39,534 bases of DNA from Rhizobium sp. Q54 (GTDB taxonomy: Bacteria; Pseudomonadota; Alphaproteobacteria; Rhizobiales; Xanthobacteraceae). The notes below the pieces were generated by a model. The model was not told the origin of the DNA. It saw nothing but the letters and a program-made list of their open reading frames with translations, and made no database searches. Shown here piece after piece: positions 33,871-39,534 of this stretch. Numbering within the stretch: the stretch's first letter is position 1; every line of letters starts with the position of its first letter. The DNA lies in assembly GCA_945870035.1 (NCBI GenBank), contig CAMBQQ010000032.1:1-39534 (forward strand), read 5' to 3'. A program made the position numbers and the translations under genes.

Positions 33871-35046
33871 ATGAAAGACGACGTCGTCATAGTCAGCGCC
33901 GCCCGCACGCCGGTCGGCTCGTTCAACGGGGCATTTGCCAATGTGCCGGCCCATGAGTTGGGCAAAACCGCCATTCTGGCCGCGCTGGAGCGCGCCGGGG
34001 TCGAGGGCGCCCGGGTCAGCGAAGTCATCATGGGCCAGATTTTGACCGCCGGTCAGGGCCAGAACCCCGCCCGTCAGGCCTCGATCGCCGCCGGCATCCC
34101 GGTCGAAAGCCCGGCCTGGGGCGTCAACCAGCTCTGCGGCTCCGGCCTGCGCGCGGTCGCGCTCGGCTATCAGGCGATCATGAACGGCGACAGCGACATC
34201 GTCGTCGCCGGCGGCCAGGAATCGATGAGCATGGCGCCGCACGCCCAGCACCTGCGCGCCGGCGTCAAGATGGGCTCATTCGAACTGGTCGATACGATGA
34301 TCAAGGACGGCCTGTGGGACGCCTTCAACGGCTATCACATGGGCACCACGGCCGAGAACGTCGCCAAGCAGTGGCAGATCACCCGCCAGCAGCAGGACGA
34401 GTTCGCCGTCGCCTCGCAGAACAAGGCCGAGGCCGCGATGAAGGCCGGCAAGTTCAAGGACGAAATCGCCGCCGTCACCATCAAGGGCCGCAAGGGCGAC
34501 ACCGTCGTCGACACCGACGAATATCCCAAGGCCGGCGTCACGCTCGATGGCCTGACCAAGCTGCGCCCGGCCTTCGACAAGGAAGGCACCGTCACCGCCG
34601 CCTCGGCGTCGGGCATCAATGACGGCGCCGCCGCCGTGGTGCTGATGCGCGCCTCGGAAGCCGCCAAGCTTGGCAAGACGCCGCTCGCCCGCATCGTCTC
34701 GTGGGCGCAGGCCGGCGTCGATCCGTCGATCATGGGCACCGGCCCGATCCCCGCCTCGCGCGCCGCGCTCAAGAAAGCCGGCTGGAAGCACGAAGATCTC
34801 GATTTGATCGAGGCCAACGAGGCCTTCGCCGCGCAGGCCTGCGCGGTCAACAAGGATCTCGGCTGGGATACCTCGAAGGTCAACGTCAATGGCGGCGCCA
34901 TCGCCATCGGCCATCCGATCGGCGCATCGGGCGCCCGGGTGCTGACCACGCTGCTGTTCGAAATGCAGAAGCGCAACGCCAAAAAGGGCCTTGCGACATT
35001 GTGCATCGGCGGCGGAATGGGCATTGCTCTGTGCGTGGAACGCTAA
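33871..35046 (+). CDS. phaA: acetyl-CoA acetyltransferase
   Basis: Biosynthetic thiolase of 391 aa that condenses two acetyl-CoA to acetoacetyl-CoA, the first step of PHB formation. The catalytic residues are Cys89 (NQLCGSG), His348 ([10 protein letters not shown]) and Cys378 ([10 protein letters not shown]), which coincide with the Zoogloea ramigera enzyme numbering. [11 protein letters not shown] near 110-120 is typical. The ATG at 33871 has CAGGAGTTACCC in front. It lies between phaR and phaB but is cut off from phaB by a strong terminator. It is clearly distinct from the pcaF thiolase at the other end of the window. Confidence 0.96.
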   Translation: MKDDVVIVSAARTPVGSFNGAFANVPAHELGKTAILAALERAGVEGARVSEVIMGQILTAGQGQNPARQASIAAGIPVESPAWGVNQLCGSGLRAVALGYQAIMNGDSDIVVAGGQESMSMAPHAQHLRAGVKMGSFELVDTMIKDGLWDAFNGYHMGTTAENVAKQWQITRQQQDEFAVASQNKAEAAMKAGKFKDEIAAVTIKGRKGDTVVDTDEYPKAGVTLDGLTKLRPAFDKEGTVTAASASGINDGAAAVVLMRASEAAKLGKTPLARIVSWAQAGVDPSIMGTGPIPASRAALKKAGWKHEDLDLIEANEAFAAQACAVNKDLGWDTSKVNVNGGAIAIGHPIGASGARVLTTLLFEMQKRNAKKGLATLCIGGGMGIALCVER

Positions 35047-35084
35047 CGCATAGCCGTTGCACCGCACAAAAATAATTGATCTGC

Positions 35085-35120
35085 ATCATGGCCGGCTCCC
35101 GCGAGCCGGCCATGATTTTT
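35085..35120 (+). terminator. rho-independent terminator between phaA and phaB
   Basis: A perfect 14-bp stem (ATCATGGCCGGCTC 35085-35098 with GAGCCGGCCATGAT 35103-35116), 4-base loop CCGC, followed by a T-run. It is one of the strongest intrinsic terminators in the window. Confidence 0.9.
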
Positions 35121-35146
35121 AACCGCGACTAAATGCGACTGTTAAA

Positions 35147-35168
35147 ATCGCCGCGCAAAGGCGATAAT
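35147..35168 (+). promoter_or_regulatory. candidate phaB promoter/operator
   Basis: Dyad ATCGCC-N7-GGCGAT (35147-35152/35160-35165) overlaps a GATAAT -10-like hexamer (35163-35168). The -35 is unclear. It lies 55 bases before the phaB start, after the phaA terminator, so phaB needs some promoter here. Confidence 0.35.
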
Positions 35169-35223
35169 CATAAGCGGCGTCAATAAACGGCTGTAAGGCT
35201 CGATACTCTGGGAGGAGTAATTT

Positions 35224-35949
35224 ATGTCTCGCGTAGCATTGGTGACTGGCGGCACCCGCGGTATCGGCGCGGCGATTTCAAAGGCGTTGAAGGACAAAGG
35301 CTACAAGGTCGCGGCCAGCTACGCCGGCAACGACGAGGCCGCGCAGAAATTCAAGGCCGAGACCGGCATTCCGGTTTTCAAATGGGACGTGTCGTCTTTT
35401 GAAGCCTGCGGCGCCGGCATCAAGCAGGTCGAGGCCGAGGTCGGGCCGATCGAAGTCCTGGTCAACAATGCCGGCATCACCAAGGACGGCATGTTCCACC
35501 GCATGACGCCGGACCAATGGAACGCGGTGATCGGCACCAATCTCGGCTCGCTGTTCAACATGACGCGCCAGGTCTGGGAAGGCATGCGCGCGCGCAAGTT
35601 CGGCCGCGTCGTCAACATCTCGTCGATCAACGGCCAGAAAGGCCAGATGGGCCAGGTCAACTATTCCGCCGCGAAAGCGGGCGAACTTGGCTTCACCAAG
35701 GCTTTGGCGCAGGAAGGCGCCAAGGCCGGCATCACCGTCAACGCCATTTGCCCGGGCTACATCAACACCGAAATGGTGCAGGCGGTGCCGAAGGACGTGC
35801 TGGAAAAGTCGATCCTGCCGCTGATCCCGATCGGCCGTCTCGGCGAGCCGGAAGAAATCGCGCGCTGCGTGGTCTTCCTCGCCGCCGACGAAGCCGGTCT
35901 GTTGACCGGCGCGACGCTCACCGCAAACGGCGGGCAGTACTTCGCCTGA
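35224..35949 (+). CDS. phaB: acetoacetyl-CoA reductase
   Basis: NADPH-dependent short-chain reductase of 241 aa that reduces acetoacetyl-CoA to (R)-3-hydroxybutyryl-CoA for PHB synthase. Cofactor motif TGGTRGIG (8-15), NNAG (81-84) and the catalytic Ser134, Tyr147 and Lys151 (NISSINGQKGQMGQ and NYSAAKAG) are as in PhaB. CPGYINTEMVQAVP near 175 is also characteristic, and the C-terminal LTANGGQYFA closes the fold. GGGAGGAG stands 7 bases before the ATG. phaC is not in the window, which is usual for Rhizobiales where phaC maps apart from phaAB. Confidence 0.95.
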   Translation: MSRVALVTGGTRGIGAAISKALKDKGYKVAASYAGNDEAAQKFKAETGIPVFKWDVSSFEACGAGIKQVEAEVGPIEVLVNNAGITKDGMFHRMTPDQWNAVIGTNLGSLFNMTRQVWEGMRARKFGRVVNISSINGQKGQMGQVNYSAAKAGELGFTKALAQEGAKAGITVNAICPGYINTEMVQAVPKDVLEKSILPLIPIGRLGEPEEIARCVVFLAADEAGLLTGATLTANGGQYFA

Positions 35950-36092
35950 CCGCTATGTCGTGAACCGGACCAACCGCGGCCGATAATCTGGTTTATCAAC
36001 CGCGCTTGCCAGATGAGTTGCGCGGCAATTAAACGCACCTTTGCGCCCGGTTCCCCGGCCACCCTTAATTGTCAGTTAAAGGTCGGCAGGCA

Positions 36093-36123
36093 TCCTCATG
36101 TTGATTTGATTTCAACATGAGGA
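36093..36123 (+). promoter_or_regulatory. hairpin covering the ribosome site of the PepSY-like gene
   Basis: TCCTCATGTTGA (36093-36104), 7-base loop, TCAACATGAGGA (36112-36123): a perfect 12-bp stem whose 3' arm contains the AGGA of the Shine-Dalgarno (AGGAG 36120-36124), 6 bases before the ATG at 36131. It could hide the ribosome site in mRNA or be a DNA operator. Confidence 0.6.
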
Positions 36124-36130
36124 GACCGGT

Positions 36131-36397
36131 ATGCGCGCCTTGATGCTCGGCTTGGTGATTTCGATGATGGCGGGTTCCGCCTTCGCAGGCCCGTCCTGCA
36201 CCAGCGAACCGAAGACGAAGTGGCTGAGCGAAATTGACATGAAGGCGAAGCTCGCCACGCAAGGCTACAAGTACAAGGTCTTCAAGGTGACGACCGGCAA
36301 TTGCTACGAAATATACGGGCAGGACGAAAAAGGCCAGCGCGTCGAGATTTACTTCCATCCGATTACGGGCGCAGTCGTTCAAGAGCACAAGAGCTGA
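36131..36397 (+). CDS. small exported PepSY-like protein
   Basis: Protein of 88 aa with a clear Sec signal peptide (MRALMLGLVISMMAGSAFAG, cleavage after AFA). The mature ~69 residues hold a PepSY-type fold: KTKWLSEIDMKAKLATQGYK as the helix and YKVFKVTTGNCYEIYGQDE then VEIYFHPITGAVV as the strands. Two Cys (23 and 58) may form a disulfide. Such single-domain periplasmic proteins are thought to inhibit peptidases or bind metals or cofactors; the function here is unknown. The gene is flanked by two unusual hairpins, one over its own ribosome site and one over that of the following chemotaxis gene. Confidence 0.82.
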   Translation: MRALMLGLVISMMAGSAFAGPSCTSEPKTKWLSEIDMKAKLATQGYKYKVFKVTTGNCYEIYGQDEKGQRVEIYFHPITGAVVQEHKS

Positions 36398-36408
36398 TGG
36401 TGTAGGGA

Positions 36409-36449
36409 CTTCCGCGACGAGCGGGAGCTTCTCCCGCTCGTCGCGGAAG
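36409..36449 (+). promoter_or_regulatory. 19-bp perfect hairpin over the chemotaxis gene ribosome site
   Basis: CTTCCGCGACGAGCGGGAG (36409-36427), loop CTT, CTCCCGCTCGTCGCGGAAG (36431-36449). The 3' arm ends in the Shine-Dalgarno GGAAGG (36445-36450) and the ATG begins at 36454. No T-run follows on either strand, so it is not a standard intrinsic terminator. Confidence 0.65.
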
Positions 36450-36453
36450 GGCA

Positions 36454-38136
36454 ATGATGCTGCAACGCCTGGGCCTCCGCCAGCGGATTACCGCCATTCT
36501 CGCTGGCGGCGCGGTTGTCACCGCGCTGATCGTCGGCCTGAGCCTTCACGAACTCACGGCTTTGCAGACGCTTGGCGAGGTCGAGCGGGCCGAGGAACAG
36601 CGCCGTGAAACGATCAACGAGGTGGTGATCGTTGCATTGGGGGCGGCGACGGCTTTCTCGTCGATCGGTCTCGATCTGACGCCGGCCGAGCAAAAATTGG
36701 CGATCGAGGAAAGCGACACGCTGTTGACGCGGCTTGAGGCGTTGCAGGCGCCGGTCGCTCCGATTCTGCGTGATGTCGTGAGCGCGGAAGAGCGCGAGAC
36801 CTTTGCCACCTCGGTCAAGGAAATGCGGCACGCCTGGCAGGAGACCATGGAAGACTTCGGCCAGCGTTCGCACGACGAGCAGATTTTCCATTTGGCCGCG
36901 GCCGTCATTCATGCAGGCCGCGTGCGCGCGGTCGTCGTCAAGGCCGAGGACATTGTCCACCGCAGCGCCAATGCCGCCGCCCGGGCTTTCGATCGCCGCG
37001 CGGCCGAGGCCAAGCAGAATATCCTCACGGCGCTCATTGCCGGTATTGCCGTGACTTTGGTAGCGGGCTGGCTGTTGCTGCACTACGGCGTCAAGCGGCC
37101 GCTCGGTGAGGCAATCGCCGCGGTATCCAGGATTGCCGACGGCGATATCAACAGTCCGGTGCCGGCGGCGACCACGTCCGACGAAATCGGCGCGATCCTC
37201 TCGGCGTTGCAGGTCTTTCGCGATAACGCGCAGGCGCGCCGCCGGCTCGCGGAAGATCGCGCCCACGATATGGTCGAACGCGACAAGCGCCGTGAAAAAC
37301 TGGAAGCGACCATTGCCGAGTTTCGCGCGGCCGTTGTTGCCGCCCTCGGCGAAAATGAGAAGTCGGTCGCGGCCATGAGCCTTGCCGCCAGGGACCTGAT
37401 CGCTGCCGCCGCCGATACGCAGGCTGCGGCAGGGTTGGCGACCAACGCGTCGAATGAGGTGTCGACCAATGTTGCGAGCGTGGCGGCGGCCACCGAGCAA
37501 TTATCCGGATCGGTCGACAGCATTGCCCATTCGGTCAGGCAGGCCGAAACGGCCATCGGCCAGGCCGCGCAGCGCGCCCGCATGACGTCGACATCGATCG
37601 ATGGCCTGGCGGAGGCGACGCAGACCATCGGCGATGTTGTGTCTTTCATCGAATCCGTCGCCGGTCAGACCAACCTGCTGGCGTTGAACGCGACCATCGA
37701 GGCGGCCCGCGCCGGGGCGGCCGGGCGCGGCTTTGCGGTGGTTGCGTCCGAAGTGAAGTCGCTGGCGACGCAGACCGCGGCGGCCACCGAGAAGATTACG
37801 ACCCGCATCAACGATATCCGCAGCCGGACCGCGGCCGCGGTCAATGACATCCGCGCCATCGTCAGCAACAGCGGCGACGCCACGACGCACGCATCGGTGA
37901 TTTCCGCCGCGGTGGATTCCCAGAACATGGCGGCGGTGCAAGTCAATCGCAACTTGCAGGATGCCGCCGGCTGGACCGCGGACCTTTCACGCGTTGTCGA
38001 GGATCTCGCTTTGGCGGTCGCGCGCACGCAGGCCGCCGCTGAGCATGTCGAGGCCGCATCCGGCACGTCGGCGGTGGCGGCGAGCAAGTTCGACGCTCTG
38101 GTCGAAGAGTTTCTCAAGCGCGTGATCGCGGCCTAG
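36454..38136 (+). CDS. methyl-accepting chemotaxis protein
   Basis: Chemoreceptor of 560 aa. There is a first membrane helix at ~12-31 ([20 protein letters not shown]), a periplasmic helical sensor of ~150 residues without a recognised ligand fold, and a second helix at ~190-208 ([20 protein letters not shown]). A HAMP segment (~212-265, [23 protein letters not shown]) precedes the long cytoplasmic coiled coil. The kinase-binding tip is conserved: [20 protein letters not shown] followed by [15 protein letters not shown], then [15 protein letters not shown]. No che genes are near, so it feeds into a remote chemosensory array. No CheR-binding pentapeptide is seen at the C-terminus. The start is ATG 36454 or 36457, both just after the 19-bp hairpin. 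Confidence 0.92.
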   Translation: MMLQRLGLRQRITAILAGGAVVTALIVGLSLHELTALQTLGEVERAEEQRRETINEVVIVALGAATAFSSIGLDLTPAEQKLAIEESDTLLTRLEALQAPVAPILRDVVSAEERETFATSVKEMRHAWQETMEDFGQRSHDEQIFHLAAAVIHAGRVRAVVVKAEDIVHRSANAAARAFDRRAAEAKQNILTALIAGIAVTLVAGWLLLHYGVKRPLGEAIAAVSRIADGDINSPVPAATTSDEIGAILSALQVFRDNAQARRRLAEDRAHDMVERDKRREKLEATIAEFRAAVVAALGENEKSVAAMSLAARDLIAAAADTQAAAGLATNASNEVSTNVASVAAATEQLSGSVDSIAHSVRQAETAIGQAAQRARMTSTSIDGLAEATQTIGDVVSFIESVAGQTNLLALNATIEAARAGAAGRGFAVVASEVKSLATQTAAATEKITTRINDIRSRTAAAVNDIRAIVSNSGDATTHASVISAAVDSQNMAAVQVNRNLQDAAGWTADLSRVVEDLALAVARTQAAAEHVEAASGTSAVAASKFDALVEEFLKRVIAA

Positions 38137-38214
38137 CAAGCGGGCCGGTTGCGATCGATCGGGCATTCTGCTTAGTGTCCGCGATCAGTCCGCCGCTCAA
38201 TGCCTGAGGCTCCC

Positions 38215-39291
38215 ATGACCACCAACCGCATTCACCGCGTCGCCGTCATTCCCGGCGACGGCATCGGCCAGGAAGTCATGCCCGAGGGCGTGCGCGTCCT
38301 CGAAGCGGCGGCGAAGAAATTCGGCTTCAAGCTCCAGTTCGACGATTTCGATTTCGCCTCCTGCGATTATTACGACAAGCACGGCCGCATGATGCCGGAG
38401 GATTGGAAGGAGAAAATCGGCAAGCACGATGCGATCTATTTCGGCGCCGTCGGCATGCCCGATCGCGTGCCCGACCACATTTCGCTGTGGGGCTCGCTGA
38501 TTCTGTTCCGCCGCGAGTTCGATCAATACATCAACCTGCGCCCGGTGCGGCTGATGCCCGGCGTGCCGTCGCCCTTGGCCGGCCGCAAGCCCGGCGACAT
38601 CGATTTCTGGGTGGTGCGCGAAAACACCGAAGGCGAATACTCCTCGATCGGCGGCCGCATGTTCCCCGGAACCGACCGTGAAGTGGTGGTGCAGGAAACG
38701 GTGATGAGCCGCATCGGCGTCGATCGCGTTTTGAAATTCGCTTTCGAGTTGGCGAAGACGACGCCGAAGAAGCATCTCACCTCGGCGACCAAGTCGAACG
38801 GCATTGCCATCACCATGCCGTACTGGGACGAGCGCGTGAAGGAAATGGCGAAGAATTATCCCGACGTGAAATGGAATCAGTTTCACATCGACATTCTCAC
38901 CGCGCACTTCGTGATGAATCCGGACAGGTTCAACGTCGTCGTCGCCTCCAACCTGTTCGGCGATATCCTCTCCGACCTTGGCCCCGCCTGCACCGGCACC
39001 ATTGGCATCGCGCCGTCCGGCAATATCAATCCGGAGCGGCTGTTTCCGTCGGTGTTCGAGCCGGTGCATGGCTCGGCGCCGGATATTTACGGGCAGGGCA
39101 TCGCCAACCCGATCGGTCAGATCTGGTCGGGCGCGATGATGCTGGAGCATCTCGGCGAGCCGGAAGCGGCCAAGGCCATCGTCAAGGCGATCGAGATGGT
39201 GCTGGCGCAGGATAAGTTGCGCACGCGCGATCTGAAAGGTCCGGCCGATACGGTGACCTGCGGCAAGGCCGTCGCCGATGCTTTGGCGTGA
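38215..39291 (+). CDS. tartrate/D-malate-type dehydrogenase (isocitrate/isopropylmalate family)
   Basis: NAD-dependent beta-decarboxylating dehydrogenase of 358 aa. N-terminal VAVIPGDGIGQEVMPEGVRV and the substrate loop SLWGSLILFRREFDQYINLRP are as in tartrate dehydrogenase (TtuC) and D-malate dehydrogenase (DmlA), not LeuB or Icd. Arg residues in FRREFDQ and NLRPVRL contact the carboxylates. WVVRENTEGEYSSIGG and the metal-binding SNLFGDILSDLGPA region follow. It oxidises tartrate and/or D-malate using Mn2+ and NAD. The ATG at 38215 with TGAGGC ahead was chosen over 38200, where no Shine-Dalgarno is seen. It stands alone; no LysR partner is in the window. Confidence 0.9.
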   Translation: MTTNRIHRVAVIPGDGIGQEVMPEGVRVLEAAAKKFGFKLQFDDFDFASCDYYDKHGRMMPEDWKEKIGKHDAIYFGAVGMPDRVPDHISLWGSLILFRREFDQYINLRPVRLMPGVPSPLAGRKPGDIDFWVVRENTEGEYSSIGGRMFPGTDREVVVQETVMSRIGVDRVLKFAFELAKTTPKKHLTSATKSNGIAITMPYWDERVKEMAKNYPDVKWNQFHIDILTAHFVMNPDRFNVVVASNLFGDILSDLGPACTGTIGIAPSGNINPERLFPSVFEPVHGSAPDIYGQGIANPIGQIWSGAMMLEHLGEPEAAKAIVKAIEMVLAQDKLRTRDLKGPADTVTCGKAVADALA

Positions 39292-39328
39292 TGATTGGCC
39301 AACAACGGATAATCTTGCCCGGTGCGCT

Positions 39329-39351
39329 CCCTCTCCCCTTGGGGGAGAGGG
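39329..39351. repeat. short rhizobial palindrome
   Basis: CCCTCTCCCC-TTG-GGGGAGAGGG, 10-bp arms, followed by GTCGGGGTGAGGGGGC. Same family as the element at 7241-7384. It ends the dehydrogenase transcript region. Confidence 0.75.
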
Positions 39352-39390
39352 TCGGGGTGAGGGGGCAAGTGACTCCCGATAGTCTATAAC

Positions 39391-39534
39391 TGTTCCATCC
39401 CGGATGATCACATAGACCCTCGTCGCTCTGCTTTTTTCATGGCAAGATCGATCCTGAGGGACATTCGAAGCGGGGTTCGGGCATGTTGATCCAACTTCAC
39501 AGCCAAGCAACGACGACGCCGAAGGTGCGGGCGG
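39391..39534 (+). mobile_element. left end of an IS481-like insertion sequence (cut by window edge)
   Basis: A change of composition near 39391 starts with TGTTCCATCCCGGATGATCA, a plausible terminal repeat beginning TGT. At 39483 an ATG opens MLIQLHSQATTTPKVRA, which I recognise as the N-terminus of an IS481-family transposase common in rhizobia. The other end, target duplication and DDE motif lie outside the window. Confidence 0.55.
39483..39534 (+). CDS. partial transposase, IS481 family (N-terminus only)
   Basis: Seventeen codons (MLIQLHSQATTTPKVRA) remain before the window ends. In homologues as I know them this leads into a helix-turn-helix and then an rve-type DDE integrase core. The reading frame is open to the edge. 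The assignment rests on a short match, so it is moderate only. Confidence 0.5.
   Translation, partial: MLIQLHSQATTTPKVRA

Noticed and set aside
36409-36449. Intrinsic terminator for the PepSY-like gene
   Set aside because: The hairpin is strong, but no T-run follows on either strand and it runs into the next gene's Shine-Dalgarno.

Overview
The window reads as chromosomal DNA of a high-GC alphaproteobacterium of the Rhizobiales (Hyphomicrobiales), probably near Bradyrhizobiaceae/Xanthobacteraceae. This rests on GC-rich codon use, the rhizobial-type PHB genes (phaR, phaA, phaB, bdhA), a Zur-type Fur protein, and several families of rhizobial intergenic palindromes. Taxonomy is inference. No rRNA, tRNA or CRISPR array was seen. 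The last ~140 bases look like the start of an IS481-type insertion sequence.

Layout. (1) 1-3418: lower protocatechuate / 3-oxoadipate pathway: CoA-transferase beta subunit (5' end abnormal), pcaF, pcaH, pcaG, closed by a strong terminator. (2) 3419-10871: a one-carbon block. A regulatory region with repeated GCCCAC motifs precedes a SAM-binding methyltransferase with an HTH-like N-terminus, a divergent methylenetetrahydrofolate reductase, and four tandem paralogues of the MetE C-terminal (zinc thiol-methyltransferase) domain. This is the most unusual part of the window. (3) 11031-14196: MaoC-type hydratase, acyl-CoA dehydrogenase and family III CoA-transferase, nearly gapless. (4) 14193-17385, minus: marR-emrA-emrB efflux operon with a clear palindromic operator. 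(5) 17555-19248: 3-hydroxyisobutyrate-dehydrogenase-like enzyme and metallo-beta-lactamase-fold hydrolase. (6) 19392-21967, minus: macrodomain protein, then bdhA with a patatin-like lipase. (7) 22117-27875: Zur/Fur regulator, DMT permease, ispG, small membrane-anchored protein, FPP synthase, mtgA, rpmF and a small membrane protein. (8) 27889-32876: gamma-glutamyltransferase, TctC-type binding protein, small conserved protein and a PAS-GGDEF-EAL protein. (9) 33026-35949: phaR divergent from phaA and phaB. (10) 36131-39291: PepSY-like secreted protein, chemotaxis receptor and tartrate/malate-type dehydrogenase. (11) 39391-39534: partial IS element.

How the genes work together. The pca genes take protocatechuate towards succinyl-CoA and acetyl-CoA. 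The neighbouring methyl-transfer block could handle methyl groups from methoxylated or methylated substrates and pass them to tetrahydrofolate, with the MTHFR-like protein linking to the C1 pool; this is a hypothesis. PHB genes occur at two places (bdhA-patatin for mobilisation; phaR, phaA, phaB for synthesis and control), with no phaC in the window. Gene starts were chosen by start codon, Shine-Dalgarno position and family N-termini; several are TTG or GTG.
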